A stretch of DNA of 64,000 nt from Winogradskyella vidalii (GCF_013403955.1 NZ_JABFDG010000001.1:558001-622000); one strand, 5' to 3'. Positions 55,115 to 64,000 are shown, counted from the first letter of the stretch. Numbers and translations are program-made. Notes: generated by a model from the sequence alone, not told the origin.

Positions 55115-57697
55115 TTAAAATGGATAGTTGATACCAATATTATAAGCGGCATTTTTAAAGTTGTAATCTCTAAACCAGCGTTTACTTTCATTTTGTGCCG
55201 GATCATAGGTTTTGAAACCAATATCGAAACGAAGTACAAAGAAATCAAAATCGTAACGTAAACCAAATCCAGAACCTATTGCAATATCTTTTAAAGATTT
55301 AAAATTGGTTAGTGTTGCGGAATCATCAGTAACGTTATCGAGAACATTCCAAATATTACCGGCATCTACAAAAACAGCGCCTTGAAAGGATCCAAATAAG
55401 CTAAAACGTTGTTCCGCACTTAGGTGAAGTTTAAAATTAGCTTCATTAAATTCATTGGTGCTTTTTGAACTTCCTGGGCCTAAATTATAAGCGGTCCAAG
55501 CTCTATTGTCATTAGGTCCGCCAGCAAAAAAACTTTCAGTAAAAGGAATACTATTAGAGTTTCCGTAGGGAATAGCAATCCCAGCATAACTCCGAAAGGC
55601 CAATACGTTTTTTCTTCCTAAATCAACATATTTTACATAATCGACTTCTGTTTTGACATATTGAGAAAACGTCACCCCAAAAACTTCGTAATTACCAGCA
55701 TCGTTTTTAGATAAGCCTATAATGCTAGATAGGTTAGAGAGTAGGTTGCCACCCAATTCTATACGCCATTTAAAAACGGAGAAGTCATTGTCAAAGATAT
55801 TATTACGTTTATCTTTTTTATAGTCGAAACTTGTTGAAATAATGAGGTTGTTTTCGGTGAGGCGTTCTTTACGTTCTTCTATGTTGTTTACGGTTACAAA
55901 ATCTGCATCACTAGGGTTTAAGCTTGTTTCTCCATTTAAAACAGTATCTATAAACACGTCAGCAGGTCCATATTGTGGCGATTCTGTACTTTCTAAGTTT
56001 TCGTCAGCAGCAATATAGCCGATGCTACGAGCAATAGCGTTAAGGCTAGAAAACGAATTGGTATATACACCAAAATAGTTACTCGTATTTAAGTTTTTTA
56101 CATAGTTAACGTTAAATAGTTCTAAGGTGTTGGTAACAGTCTCTGAAGGATACCAATTGAAACTAAAGACACCGGAAAGTGCTTGTTTATCTAGTCCAAT
56201 ATTCTGTTGGCTTGTTGCCGACAGGTTTATTATGGTACTAGGCGACATATATTTTGGAATAATTCTATCGGTATTAAAAGGTGAAAATAACCTAGGGATC
56301 GTTAAGCGAATATTACCACCAAACTCATTAATATCAAAGAAATCTGTTTCTTGACTACTTCTACTCTTTGAGGCGCCAATAGCTGCAACACCAGATATTT
56401 CAAGGGATTCTGCACCTCTAAAAATATTTCTAATTTTTAAACCCGTACCAAATGAAAATCCGATGGTCTGTATATTACTCGTATTAATTTCTGGGTCAAA
56501 ATTAAGGCTGTATTTTTTTTTAGGTTCTAAAAATATATTGGCAGTTAGTGTGGTGTCTTCTGGGTTTTCAACAAAATCAATATTAGGATATCTAAACATT
56601 TGTAAATCGTTTAGGTAGCGTGATGTTCTGCTTCTGGCCAAATCTGTATAATTATCACCTTCAGAAATAAAAACAGCATCAGTTAGCGCTTTCGGTCTAA
56701 ACCTTAATTTTTCTTTGCTGTAGAGGGTCACATTTTTGTATGTGGTTGTATCAGTGATTGGGGCATTTCGATTTTCAAAATTATCGTCTGTAAAGATATT
56801 AACCGCCTTTATTTTATAGATTTTAAAAGGTGTGGTGGTTGTAGAGTCGTCGCCCCTTATGGTTCTGTTGGCTATAATTATATCGGTATTTACTTTGTTG
56901 TTGGTGTTAATGGTATCCATTTCGAACCGAATATAATCTTGCGCAAAATAGTAAAAGCCAGCGTTTCTCAAGTAACTATTAATACGTTCACGTTCGCGCT
57001 CATAGTTTTGTTCGTCGTATTGTTCTCCTTTTCTTAATAAGGTGTTTTTGCTGAACTTAGGATATAACGAATCAATTGCAGGACTGCTGATATGGGGATT
57101 TAAAGAATCTAAAATATAAGGTTTGTTTTTCTGAACGTTATAAGTGACTTCGGCTAATTTATTGCTGTCTTTTTTTACGTCGAAAGTAATGTCATTATTA
57201 AACCAACCTTTACTATAATAGTATTTTCTTAAATTACTGATTGTTTTGATGCTTTTGCTCTCATCGTAAATTACAGGAGCTTCCCCCGTACGCTTTAACC
57301 AAGCATTAAAATTGCGTCGCGATTCTGTAAGCTTATCAAATTGCTTTTTAGAAAGTAGAGCTGTTCTGCGTTTTACTTTTGAGGAATCACTTAAAACATT
57401 AGCGTTTAAGATGGAATCTATATTGGGTCTTGCAAGATTATATATGTATAGTTTTAACGGAAAACCTAAAAATTTGCGCATTCCTGAATTGGTGCGTTGA
57501 ACAATTATATTGTTTATTTGTTCATCAGTAACTTTATTTCCGTTTTCAAGGATGGTATTATTGGTAATAAGATGCTCATTAGATTTTACTCGTTTAGCAA
57601 CGTTACAAGAGCTTAATATCAATACAGACGAAAGCAGAAGTATGTAACGATACAGCGATTTTGTATTGGTAAATGATATTAACGTGGCGTGTTGCAA
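55115..57697 (-). CDS. tamL: TamA/BamA-family outer-membrane lipoprotein (TamL type)
   Basis: 860 residues. The signal sequence ends in a lipobox (LSSC, Cys 31). POTRA-like segments follow (about 100-400), then a C-terminal 16-strand barrel of the Omp85 type, with the late signatures FFAGGPNDNRAW, GFGLRYDFDFFVLRFDIGFK and a C-terminal aromatic residue. Lipid-anchored TamA homologues are a Bacteroidota feature; they work with TamB in lipid or protein transport to the outer membrane. No tamB gene is next to it here. The next genes downstream are fbaA and accD, which have their own promoters. Confidence 0.9.
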   Translation of the reverse strand: MQHATLISFTNTKSLYRYILLLSSVLILSSCNVAKRVKSNEHLITNNTILENGNKVTDEQINNIIVQRTNSGMRKFLGFPLKLYIYNLARPNIDSILNANVLSDSSKVKRRTALLSKKQFDKLTESRRNFNAWLKRTGEAPVIYDESKSIKTISNLRKYYYSKGWFNNDITFDVKKDSNKLAEVTYNVQKNKPYILDSLNPHISSPAIDSLYPKFSKNTLLRKGEQYDEQNYERERERINSYLRNAGFYYFAQDYIRFEMDTINTNNKVNTDIIIANRTIRGDDSTTTTPFKIYKIKAVNIFTDDNFENRNAPITDTTTYKNVTLYSKEKLRFRPKALTDAVFISEGDNYTDLARSRTSRYLNDLQMFRYPNIDFVENPEDTTLTANIFLEPKKKYSLNFDPEINTSNIQTIGFSFGTGLKIRNIFRGAESLEISGVAAIGASKSRSSQETDFFDINEFGGNIRLTIPRLFSPFNTDRIIPKYMSPSTIINLSATSQQNIGLDKQALSGVFSFNWYPSETVTNTLELFNVNYVKNLNTSNYFGVYTNSFSSLNAIARSIGYIAADENLESTESPQYGPADVFIDTVLNGETSLNPSDADFVTVNNIEERKERLTENNLIISTSFDYKKDKRNNIFDNDFSVFKWRIELGGNLLSNLSSIIGLSKNDAGNYEVFGVTFSQYVKTEVDYVKYVDLGRKNVLAFRSYAGIAIPYGNSNSIPFTESFFAGGPNDNRAWTAYNLGPGSSKSTNEFNEANFKLHLSAEQRFSLFGSFQGAVFVDAGNIWNVLDNVTDDSATLTNFKSLKDIAIGSGFGLRYDFDFFVLRFDIGFKTYDPAQNESKRWFRDYNFKNAAYNIGINYPF

Positions 57698-58016
57698 ATT
57701 TAAAAGAGGTATCTTATTTTAATACTGTTTATATGAAACAAAAATAATACCATTTCTACTTAAGAAATAGTATCGTGATTTTAATTTTAAAGCAGTTTTA
57801 AACCAAAAAAGGTTTACTTTGTAGCTTTAGGTCTATTATGTAACAAATGTAAAGACATTTTAATGAACCCTTCTCAACTTTTTTTTATTTAAGTAAAAAA
57901 TGAAGTTTTTAAATTCAGGTAAATCCTTTTTTAGTCAAAACGTTATTTCAAAGTCATAATAGAGTTGATGTAAAAGGGTGAAATAATTATGTTGCAGTAA
58001 ACCAATAAACAATTTA
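57698..58016. other. Divergent intergenic region between tamL and the RNA methyltransferase gene
   Basis: No gene. It contains the candidate tamL -7 box and an adjacent palindrome (57739-57773). The methyltransferase promoter is not obvious. Confidence 0.5.
57739..57773 (-). promoter_or_regulatory. Candidate tamL promoter with palindrome
   Basis: Minus-strand TATTTTTG at 57746-57739 matches the -7 consensus. Immediately upstream, ATACCATTTCT (57747-57757) and AGAAATAGTAT (57763-57773) form an 11-bp inverted repeat with one mismatch. It covers the -33 region, so it could be an operator. Confidence 0.35.
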
Positions 58017-58763
58017 ATGAATTCGATGTTATCTAAGAATCAAATTAAGCTAATTAAAAGTTTAGAACAAAAAAAAGGCAGAGTGCAAAATGCTCTGTTT
58101 ATTGTAGAGGGAATAAAAGGGGTTTCAGAATTTCTAAAATCTAATTATAAGCTGAGACATGTATATACAACCCAATTGATTTTTAATGTCCCAATTGATT
58201 TAGTTTCTGAGATCTCTGAGGCAGAATTAAAAAAAATATCAGCGCTTAAAAATCCCAATACAGCTTTAGCTATTTTTGAAATACCCGAAGAGAAAACTTC
58301 TGAAGAAGAAGGTTTAATTGTCGCTCTAGATGCTATTAGAGATCCAGGTAATTTAGGGACAATTATTAGACTTTGCGATTGGTATGGTATTAAGACTTTG
58401 GTTTGCGGAAACAATACGGTAGATTGTTATAATACCAAAGTAGTACAAGCTACTATGGGGTCTCTAACACGAGTTAATGTGCAGTATTTAGATTTAGAAG
58501 CTTATTTAGATTCTAAAAAAACGGAAGTTTTTGGGACGTTTTTAGCCGGTGAAAATATTTATCATACCGATTTACCGACGAATGGTGTTATTGTGTTAGG
58601 TAATGAGGCTAATGGAATTTCTGAAGCTATTGCGACTAAAGTAAACAGAAAGCTTACTATTCCTCAATTTGGTGAAATAAAAGCCACAGAAAGTCTAAAT
58701 GTAGCTAATGCTACAGCAATTGTGTTAAGCGAATTTAAAAGGCGTACTATTATTGAAAAGTAA
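58017..58763 (+). CDS. SpoU/TrmH-family RNA 2'-O-methyltransferase
   Basis: 248 residues. An N-terminal substrate-binding domain (KNQIKLIKSLEQKKGRVQNA, FIVEGIKGVSEFL) precedes the SPOUT knot domain with motifs LDAIRDPGNLGTIIRLCDW, VLGNEANGIS and IPQFGEIKATESLNVANA. It methylates ribose in rRNA or tRNA using SAM; the exact target cannot be told. An internal ATG at 58026 is an alternative start. The 3' end overlaps the end of the convergent porT gene by 14 bp. Confidence 0.92.
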   Translation: MNSMLSKNQIKLIKSLEQKKGRVQNALFIVEGIKGVSEFLKSNYKLRHVYTTQLIFNVPIDLVSEISEAELKKISALKNPNTALAIFEIPEEKTSEEEGLIVALDAIRDPGNLGTIIRLCDWYGIKTLVCGNNTVDCYNTKVVQATMGSLTRVNVQYLDLEAYLDSKKTEVFGTFLAGENIYHTDLPTNGVIVLGNEANGISEAIATKVNRKLTIPQFGEIKATESLNVANATAIVLSEFKRRTIIEK

Positions 58764-59466
58764 AATTGATAAAAAGCCCTCTGGTTTGCATTTTTGAAAC
58801 ATTACCAGTCCATGGGCTATTAGGATCTACATCTTTTATGATCTCATCGTTTAAAGCAAAAATACCCCGAATAGAAGGTGTGAATTTGAAATAAAGGAGG
58901 TAAATATCAATTCCGAATCCAAGTTCGTAGAAATAAGTGTTTTTAGTCATTCTAAATTCACCTGAACTATTGTCATTAGGATTATCTTGATTACTAGAAA
59001 GGTTTAAAGCTGCCGAAAAGCCACCAACAATAAAGGGTTTAATATTATTAATACGTTTAGTAGAGGCTTTTAATAATAAAGGAACATGCACATAAGTTGA
59101 CTTTACTTCTCTCAACAAATCGGCGTCATTAAATTCCATACCTTGAAAATGGCTTTCATCATAGCGTAAATTTCTTGTAGTGAAGAACACGCCTGGTTCT
59201 AATCTTAAATTTAAGAAATTATTAATACGCATATCTCCAACAAGCCCCAAATGAAATCCAAATGATTTGTCTACTTGGATGTCTTCTAAATCTTCATAGT
59301 AATCAAAATTAAAATCATATTGGTTAAATCCTAAAAAGTAACCCCACGATAAAAATTTCTCATCAATGTTATCTGGATTATTAGCGACTTTTTCTTTAGT
59401 AAAAAGCTGAGCAGAGCCATTCTGAAATGCTAATAAAAATACTAAAAGGACTAAGATTTGCTTCAT
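58750..59466 (-). CDS. porT: Type IX secretion/gliding protein PorT (SprT)
   Basis: 238 residues. Signal peptide (about 1-19, ending GSAQ), then an 8-strand outer-membrane-barrel-like body (GYFLGFNQYDFNFDYYEDLE, FGFHLGLVGDMRINNFLNLRL cut here as FGFHLGLVGDMR and NFLNLRLEPGVFF) and a C-terminal aromatic-rich strand. This order and the position next to ubiE match PorT/SprT of Bacteroidota, needed for type IX secretion. It links to the T9SS cargo proteins at the left of the window. Starts 1 bp after the ubiE stop. Confidence 0.88.
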   Translation of the reverse strand: MKQILVLLVFLLAFQNGSAQLFTKEKVANNPDNIDEKFLSWGYFLGFNQYDFNFDYYEDLEDIQVDKSFGFHLGLVGDMRINNFLNLRLEPGVFFTTRNLRYDESHFQGMEFNDADLLREVKSTYVHVPLLLKASTKRINNIKPFIVGGFSAALNLSSNQDNPNDNSSGEFRMTKNTYFYELGFGIDIYLLYFKFTPSIRGIFALNDEIIKDVDPNSPWTGNVSKMQTRGLFINFTFQ

Positions 59467-59467
59467 A

Positions 59468-60199
59468 TTATGCTTTAGATGCGGAGTATATTGTTGCTAC
59501 TCCCATGGTTTGTGGATTATGTTCCACTTTTATAAACCCAATTTTTCTTAAAATATTGTTTAACGCTTCACCATAAGGAAAAACAGAAGCCGATTCGCTG
59601 AGGTAATTATAGGCGACTTTATCTTTAGAGAAAATCTTTCCTATGGTTGGCATAATTAATTTTGTATGAAAATTATAACCTGCTTTATAGATTGGGTTTG
59701 TAGGTACAGATGTTTCAAGAATTACAAAGATACCATTAGGTTTTAGGACTCTTAAAATTTCGGCAAGTCCTTTTTCTAAATGTTCAAAATTACGAACACC
59801 AAAGGCTACTGTTATGGCATCGAAGGTATTGTCCTCAAAAGGTAAATCTTCAGAATCACCAATAACCATTGAGATAATCCCATTTAAATTTTTAGAACTA
59901 ATTTTTTTACGACCAACCTCTAGCATGCCATCACTAATATCTAAACCAATAATCTCCTTGGCATTGGTTGAAGCCAAACTAATGGCTAAATCACCAGTTC
60001 CTGTAGCGATATCTAAAATGTTTTCAGGCTGCTTTTCGGCAACCATTTTTACAACTTTATTTCGCCACTTTACGTCAATTCCGAAAGAAATGACACGGTT
60101 TAAACCATCGTATTCATTAGAAATGGTATCGAACATCTTAGTAACCTGAACCTTTTTTGATTGGTCACTATCCTTATATGGGTTTACTTTTTCAGCCAT
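59468..60199 (-). CDS. ubiE: Demethylmenaquinone methyltransferase
   Basis: 243 residues from the ATG at 60199 ([19 protein letters not shown]). An upstream in-frame ATG at 60385 would add 62 atypical residues and lies before a -7 box at 60219-60212, so it is rejected. SAM-binding motifs: [44 protein letters not shown] and [10 protein letters not shown]. It makes menaquinone from demethylmenaquinone. Cotranscribed with porT. Confidence 0.95.
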   Translation of the reverse strand: MAEKVNPYKDSDQSKKVQVTKMFDTISNEYDGLNRVISFGIDVKWRNKVVKMVAEKQPENILDIATGTGDLAISLASTNAKEIIGLDISDGMLEVGRKKISSKNLNGIISMVIGDSEDLPFEDNTFDAITVAFGVRNFEHLEKGLAEILRVLKPNGIFVILETSVPTNPIYKAGYNFHTKLIMPTIGKIFSKDKVAYNYLSESASVFPYGEALNNILRKIGFIKVEHNPQTMGVATIYSASKA

Positions 60200-60438
60200 A
60201 AAAATTTTTGGCAAATATACTAAAGAAGTTATTAAGTACTTGAAGTTATACCTATTTAAAGTTACGGATATTTGAAGTTCTAAGTATTCAAAGTTGTAAG
60301 TTCTAAAAGTGAATTGTACAAATAAGTATAAGTCAATAAAGACAATATTCAATAAGTGAAAACCTAAAGAAATAGAGGAAGTCATGCGTATTCTAACCGT
60401 AAAAAAATATAAAATAGCTAATAAACCGCAACTTTTAG
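60200..60438. other. Divergent intergenic region between ubiE and trkA, left part
   Basis: AT-rich. The ubiE -7 box TATATTTG (minus strand 60219-60212) is the only signal seen in this part; the right part contains the trkA promoter and leader. Confidence 0.5.
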
Positions 60439-60466
60439 TTGTAATTAGAAGTTCTTAGTATATTTG
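60439..60466 (+). promoter_or_regulatory. Promoter of trkA-trkH
   Basis: TTG at 60439-60441, a 17-nt spacer, and TATATTTG at 60459-60466. The transcript should begin near 60472, exactly where the nested leader hairpin starts. Confidence 0.65.
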
Positions 60467-60471
60467 TTTGT

Positions 60472-60587
60472 CTATTTCAGAGAAACATGATGAAGCGTAC
60501 CTGTTCAAAATTTTATCAGTCAAATAACTGATAAATTTCGAACAGCTTGCTATATTAAGTAAAGTCATCATAAGACTTTTGAAATAG
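60472..60587 (+). promoter_or_regulatory. Nested structured 5' leader of trkA-trkH
   Basis: Four nested inverted repeats share one axis. CTATTTCA (60472-60479) pairs with TGAAATAG (60580-60587). ATGATGA (60487-60493) pairs with TCATCAT (60565-60571). CTGTTC (60501-60506) pairs with GAACAG (60540-60545). TTATCAGT (60513-60520) pairs with ACTGATAA (60527-60534) across a CAAATA loop. The AAATT/AATTT bases between the inner two also pair. The structure ends 15 nt before the trkA ATG. Role inferred: cis-acting leader RNA, class unknown. Confidence 0.6.
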
Positions 60588-60602
60588 CATAAATGAAAAT
60601 AC

Positions 60603-61952
60603 ATGAAAATAATAATTGCTGGTGCAGGTGAAGTAGGGTTTCATTTAGCAAAACTGTTATCTTACGAATCGCAAGAGATTACTTTAATAGATACAAAGAA
60701 AGATAGTTTAGCGTATGCCGGTGAACACTTAGATATTAGGACGATACGAGGTGACGCCACTTCTATAGCAATTTTAAAAGATGCTCGTATAGATACTGCG
60801 GCACTATTTATCGCCGTAACGTCATCAGAAACGACTAATATTACGGCTTGTGTTTTAGCAAAACAACTCGGTGCCAAACGAACCATTGCACGTATTTCTA
60901 ACACTGAATTTATTGAGCACAAAGAAACTGTAGGATTCTCGCAATTTGGGATTGATGAGTTAATTTCACCAGAATCACTAGCGGCTTCTGAAATAGAATT
61001 GCTTTTAAATCAGTACGGATTTAATGATACTTATGAGTTTGAAGGTGGTGAGTTAACGATGTTGGGTTTACGCTTATCTAGGACGGCTACCTTTGTTGAT
61101 AAATCGGTTAAGGAAGCAGCGGCCATTTATCCAGAATTAAATTTTATTCCTATTGCAATTCAGCGTTTAGGAACACAATATACTATAATTCCACGCGGTG
61201 ATACCATTTTTAAGGAGGGTGATAAAGTGGTGTTTATGACCTCTAAAGGTGGTGATGATGAGTTGTTTAAACTATCAGGGAAAGTAAAGGTTTTTATTAA
61301 GAATGTGATGGTGCTTGGTGGCAGTCAAATTGGTTATAAGACGGCTAAGGATTTGTGTTCTAGTAAATTTAATGTAAAATTGGTAGAGAGTAAAAGAGGG
61401 AAGGCAGAAGAATTAGCAGAAGATATTCCTAATGCTTTGGTTATTTGTGGTGATGGTAGAAACGTAGATATATTAGATGAAGAGAATATCTCTGATATGG
61501 ATGCTTTTATTGCTGTCACAGGTAATTCTGAAACTAATATTATGTCCTGTCTTTTAGCGAAATCTAAAGGAGTGAAAAAAACCATTGCGTTAGTTGAAAA
61601 TATGGATTATTACCAATTATCACAATCTATTGGGATCGATACTCTAATTAATAAAAAACTATTAGCTGCCAATAATATCTTTAGGTATATTAGGAAAGGC
61701 GAAGTCGTGGCCATGACGAAGTTAACGAATATGAATGCTGAACTTTTGGAGTTTGTGGTTAAGCCAAAAACCAAAATAACAAACAAGCTCATTAAAGATA
61801 TCAAATTTCCAAAATCAGCTATTATAGGGGGTGTCATTAGAGACGGAAAGGGATCTATTCCACTAGGTAGTTTTAATATTGAAGCAGGAGATCGCGTTGT
61901 GGTTTGTTGTTTACCACGTTCTATATCTGAAGTAGAACGGTTTTTCTCATAA
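60603..61952 (+). CDS. trkA: Trk potassium uptake regulatory subunit TrkA
   Basis: 449 residues: two RCK halves. The N-half has IIAGAGEVGFHLAKLL (1-17) and the second half VLGGSQIGYKTAKDL near 240, each a Rossmann NAD(H)/ATP-binding unit, each followed by a TrkA_C regulatory domain. It is a cytoplasmic gate for the TrkH channel. trkH follows after 5 bp, so the two are cotranscribed. The leader upstream is strongly structured. Confidence 0.96.
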   Translation: MKIIIAGAGEVGFHLAKLLSYESQEITLIDTKKDSLAYAGEHLDIRTIRGDATSIAILKDARIDTAALFIAVTSSETTNITACVLAKQLGAKRTIARISNTEFIEHKETVGFSQFGIDELISPESLAASEIELLLNQYGFNDTYEFEGGELTMLGLRLSRTATFVDKSVKEAAAIYPELNFIPIAIQRLGTQYTIIPRGDTIFKEGDKVVFMTSKGGDDELFKLSGKVKVFIKNVMVLGGSQIGYKTAKDLCSSKFNVKLVESKRGKAEELAEDIPNALVICGDGRNVDILDEENISDMDAFIAVTGNSETNIMSCLLAKSKGVKKTIALVENMDYYQLSQSIGIDTLINKKLLAANNIFRYIRKGEVVAMTKLTNMNAELLEFVVKPKTKITNKLIKDIKFPKSAIIGGVIRDGKGSIPLGSFNIEAGDRVVVCCLPRSISEVERFFS

Positions 61953-61957
61953 TAATT

Positions 61958-63460
61958 ATGTCGCGTATAAAACTCAATTATAAAATAATCTTTCATTTTT
62001 TGGGCTTGCTGCTATTGTTTAATGGTGGCTTTATGCTTACAGCAACTTTAATTAGTTTAATCTATAAAGATGGTGTTACCTTAAGATTGTTTTTAGCTGG
62101 TGTTGTAACCCTTTTAATAGGGGTTATGGTGATGTATAGAACAAAAGACCATCGCAAGGAAATGAACAAGCGCGAAGGGTATATAGTGGTTGCTTTTGGT
62201 TGGATAGTGATGTCGCTCTCCGGAGCACTACCTTATGTAGCAACAGAAGCTATTCCTTCTTTCACCGATGCGTTTTTTGAAACCATGTCTGGTTATACGA
62301 CTACAGGGGCGAGTATTTTAAATGATATCGAGGTGATTCCTGAAGGGGTTTTGTTCTGGCGAAGTATGACGCATTGGATAGGTGGGATGGGAATTATTGT
62401 TCTAGCTATTGCTATATTGCCTTTACTTGGAGTAGGAGGTATGCAGTTATTTGCAGCTGAAGCTCCTGGCCCAAGTGGCGATAAATTACACCCTAGAATT
62501 ACTGATACCGCTAAACGCTTGTGGTTAATTTATGTCGGTTATACAGCTGCAGAAACGATACTTTTACAAGTTGCGGGCATGTCTTTTTTCGACGCCATAA
62601 ACCATGCATTAAGCACTTTATCAACAGGAGGATTCTCTACCAAAAACGCGAGTGTAGCGTATTGGAATGATAATCCAGCGATACAATACATTATTATATT
62701 CTTTATGTTTTTAGCAGGGACTAACTTTGTCTTAAGTTACTACCTCTTTAAAGGTAAGGTTTCAAAGATTCTGCATGACGAAGAGTTTAGACTCTACTTT
62801 AAATTTATAGTTGGCTTTACACTTGTTGCAGCACTTTTAATCTACTTTAAAGCTGATATGTCGCTTTCCTCTATAGATCACCCAATGGTGTTAGGTAAAG
62901 CAGAAAGTGCGCTAAGACATAGTTTGTTTCAGGTGTTAACTGTGGTTACAACAACAGGTTTTGTTTCTGCAGATTATACGATGTGGACCCCTTTTTTAAC
63001 TGTTTTCTTTTTTGGAATGATGTTTCTGGGCGGTTCAGCTGGGAGTACTTCTGGAGGTGTAAAGGTAATACGTCAATTGATTTTAGTTAAGAATAGCTTT
63101 TTAGAATTTAAGCGCGCCTTACATCCTAATGCTATTATTCCTGTGCGTTACAATGGAAAATCGGTATCTAAAGATATTGTGTTTAATGTGTTAGGGTTCT
63201 TTATCCTTTACATGTTATCGTTTATTGTTGGTGCTCTAGTGTTCTCTATGTTTAATATGGATTTTGCTTCTGCTATTGGATTATCGGCATCGAGCCTAGG
63301 TAATGTGGGGCCTGCTTTAGGAGATTTTGGTCCTGTAAATAATTATGCTGCCTTACCAGCTTTAGGAAAGTGGTGGGCCTCTTTTTTAATGCTTATTGGT
63401 CGATTAGAATTGTTTACCGTTCTGATTTTATTAACCCCTTTCTTTTGGAGAAATCGTTAA
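61958..63460 (+). CDS. trkH: Trk potassium channel subunit TrkH
   Basis: 500 residues, about 10-12 membrane segments in four pore-loop repeats. Selectivity-filter segments are visible: SGYTTTGASIL, STLSTGGFST, VVTTTGFVSAD and ASSLGNVGPALG. It carries K+ inward, gated by TrkA. After the stop, CAGTACT (63478-63484) and AGTACTG (63503-63509) with an intervening T8 run might form a weak terminator. Confidence 0.96.
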   Translation: MSRIKLNYKIIFHFLGLLLLFNGGFMLTATLISLIYKDGVTLRLFLAGVVTLLIGVMVMYRTKDHRKEMNKREGYIVVAFGWIVMSLSGALPYVATEAIPSFTDAFFETMSGYTTTGASILNDIEVIPEGVLFWRSMTHWIGGMGIIVLAIAILPLLGVGGMQLFAAEAPGPSGDKLHPRITDTAKRLWLIYVGYTAAETILLQVAGMSFFDAINHALSTLSTGGFSTKNASVAYWNDNPAIQYIIIFFMFLAGTNFVLSYYLFKGKVSKILHDEEFRLYFKFIVGFTLVAALLIYFKADMSLSSIDHPMVLGKAESALRHSLFQVLTVVTTTGFVSADYTMWTPFLTVFFFGMMFLGGSAGSTSGGVKVIRQLILVKNSFLEFKRALHPNAIIPVRYNGKSVSKDIVFNVLGFFILYMLSFIVGALVFSMFNMDFASAIGLSASSLGNVGPALGDFGPVNNYAALPALGKWWASFLMLIGRLELFTVLILLTPFFWRNR

Positions 63461-63652
63461 TTGCTTATAAGTTGTTTCAGTACTTAAGTATGACTTTTTT
63501 TTAGTACTGATTACTTATTCGTCTAATGATAATTGCTTAGTTTTTCTGTTGTAATTCAGGGTTATATTTAAAATTCAGGGATATAATTTAGTATTTGTTA
63601 ATTATTATCCGTATTTTTTCAAAAAGAATAATCCCTCATAATATTATAAATC

Positions 63653-63907
63653 ATGAAATCAATAATAGCACAACGTTTAAAAAACAGGGCTCTAAGTTCT
63701 AAAAGATTTCATTTTACAACAAAAGGTTTATTAAATTCAAACTACAAACGTATTGTAAAATACAGTTTTAAAAAGGCACGTAAAAAATCAATATTCGGAA
63801 TTAGACAACGTATTAAATCACGACAATTGAGCAAGGAAAGCCTTAGAGCTTCTTTGGTATTGAAATTGTCTGTTTTTGTGGGTGTTGCTATTATAATTTT
63901 GTTTTAA
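63653..63907 (+). CDS. Small basic protein with C-terminal membrane segment
   Basis: 84 residues, not recognised. The first ~65 residues are very basic (many Lys and Arg: KSIIAQRLKNRALSSKRFHF, YSFKKARKKSIFGIRQRIKS), without acidic clusters. The last ~18 residues are hydrophobic (LVLKLSVFVGVAIIILF) and could be a tail anchor. The ATG is in a plausible A-rich context. Downstream to the window edge nothing is seen. Might bind nucleic acid or anionic lipid at the membrane, but this is a guess. Confidence 0.6.
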   Translation: MKSIIAQRLKNRALSSKRFHFTTKGLLNSNYKRIVKYSFKKARKKSIFGIRQRIKSRQLSKESLRASLVLKLSVFVGVAIIILF

Positions 63908-64000
63908 TAATTACAGCCCCTAAGAATTCTATTTAGACGATTTTGTCAATCTTAAAATTACAATCAATTCATAAAAAAAAGTTGCAACATTAACTGCTGC

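Noticed and set aside
60200-60385. N-terminal extension of UbiE to 60385
   Set aside because: The added residues are atypical, and a -7 box at 60219-60212 lies downstream of that start.
60472-60587. trkA leader as a ydaO/c-di-AMP riboswitch
   Set aside because: The simple nested-stem layout does not resemble that class's pseudo-symmetric junction structure.

Overview
The window reads as the chromosome of a marine, gliding-type member of the Flavobacteriaceae (Bacteroidota). Reasons: low GC; promoters of the TTG-N17-20-TAnnTTTG type; large secreted proteins with type IX secretion (T9SS) features; a PorT homologue beside ubiE; a short 287-residue primary sigma factor; few good Shine-Dalgarno sites; and the gene neighbourhoods rpsO-pnp and rpoD-rpe. 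No tRNA, rRNA, CRISPR array, transposase or phage gene was found.

Layout. (1) 1-8262: two tandem paralogous giant secreted proteins on the minus strand; the first runs off the left edge. Each has the same two 9-base promoter blocks at identical spacing. (2) 9086-13604: a plus-strand sulfate activation operon: DUF2061 membrane protein, cysC, cysD, cysN and cysQ. It makes PAPS and removes PAP; no PAPS reductase is present in the window. (3) 13732-38732: a long plus-strand polysaccharide locus. It holds nucleotide-sugar genes (rfbBA, gmd, fcl, wecB, a UDP-glucuronate decarboxylase), a Wzx-type flippase, a PAPS-type sulfotransferase, eight glycosyltransferases, a Wzy-type polymerase, two acyltransferases, an alpha/beta hydrolase, a WecA-type initiating transferase, and Wza/Wzc export and chain-length proteins. 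Next to the PAPS operon this suggests a sulfated exo- or capsular polysaccharide. A four-helix-bundle gene sits between gmd and fcl inside an 18-bp perfect inverted repeat made of short AT/C-rich repeats.

(4) 39064-50671: mostly minus-strand housekeeping genes: rpe, rpoD, proline synthesis (proC, proB, proA), a membrane glycosyltransferase, pnp and rpsO, with several clear intrinsic terminators. A CBS-domain gene and two 7-bp tandem repeat arrays lie between the polysaccharide locus and rpe. (5) 50872-63907: an orphan PAS histidine kinase, a small lipoprotein, accD, fbaA, a TamA-like lipoprotein barrel (TamL type), an RNA methyltransferase, porT, ubiE/menG, and the potassium uptake pair trkA-trkH. 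The last is preceded by a well-formed promoter and a 116-nt nested hairpin leader.

The most interesting points are the structured trkA leader, the inverted-repeat unit carrying the four-helix-bundle gene (whose right arm is translated as the N-terminus of Fcl), the PAPS/sulfotransferase link, the shared promoter of the two giant paralogues, and the odd start of the sulfate operon. All functions come from reading motifs and families by eye; no database search was run.
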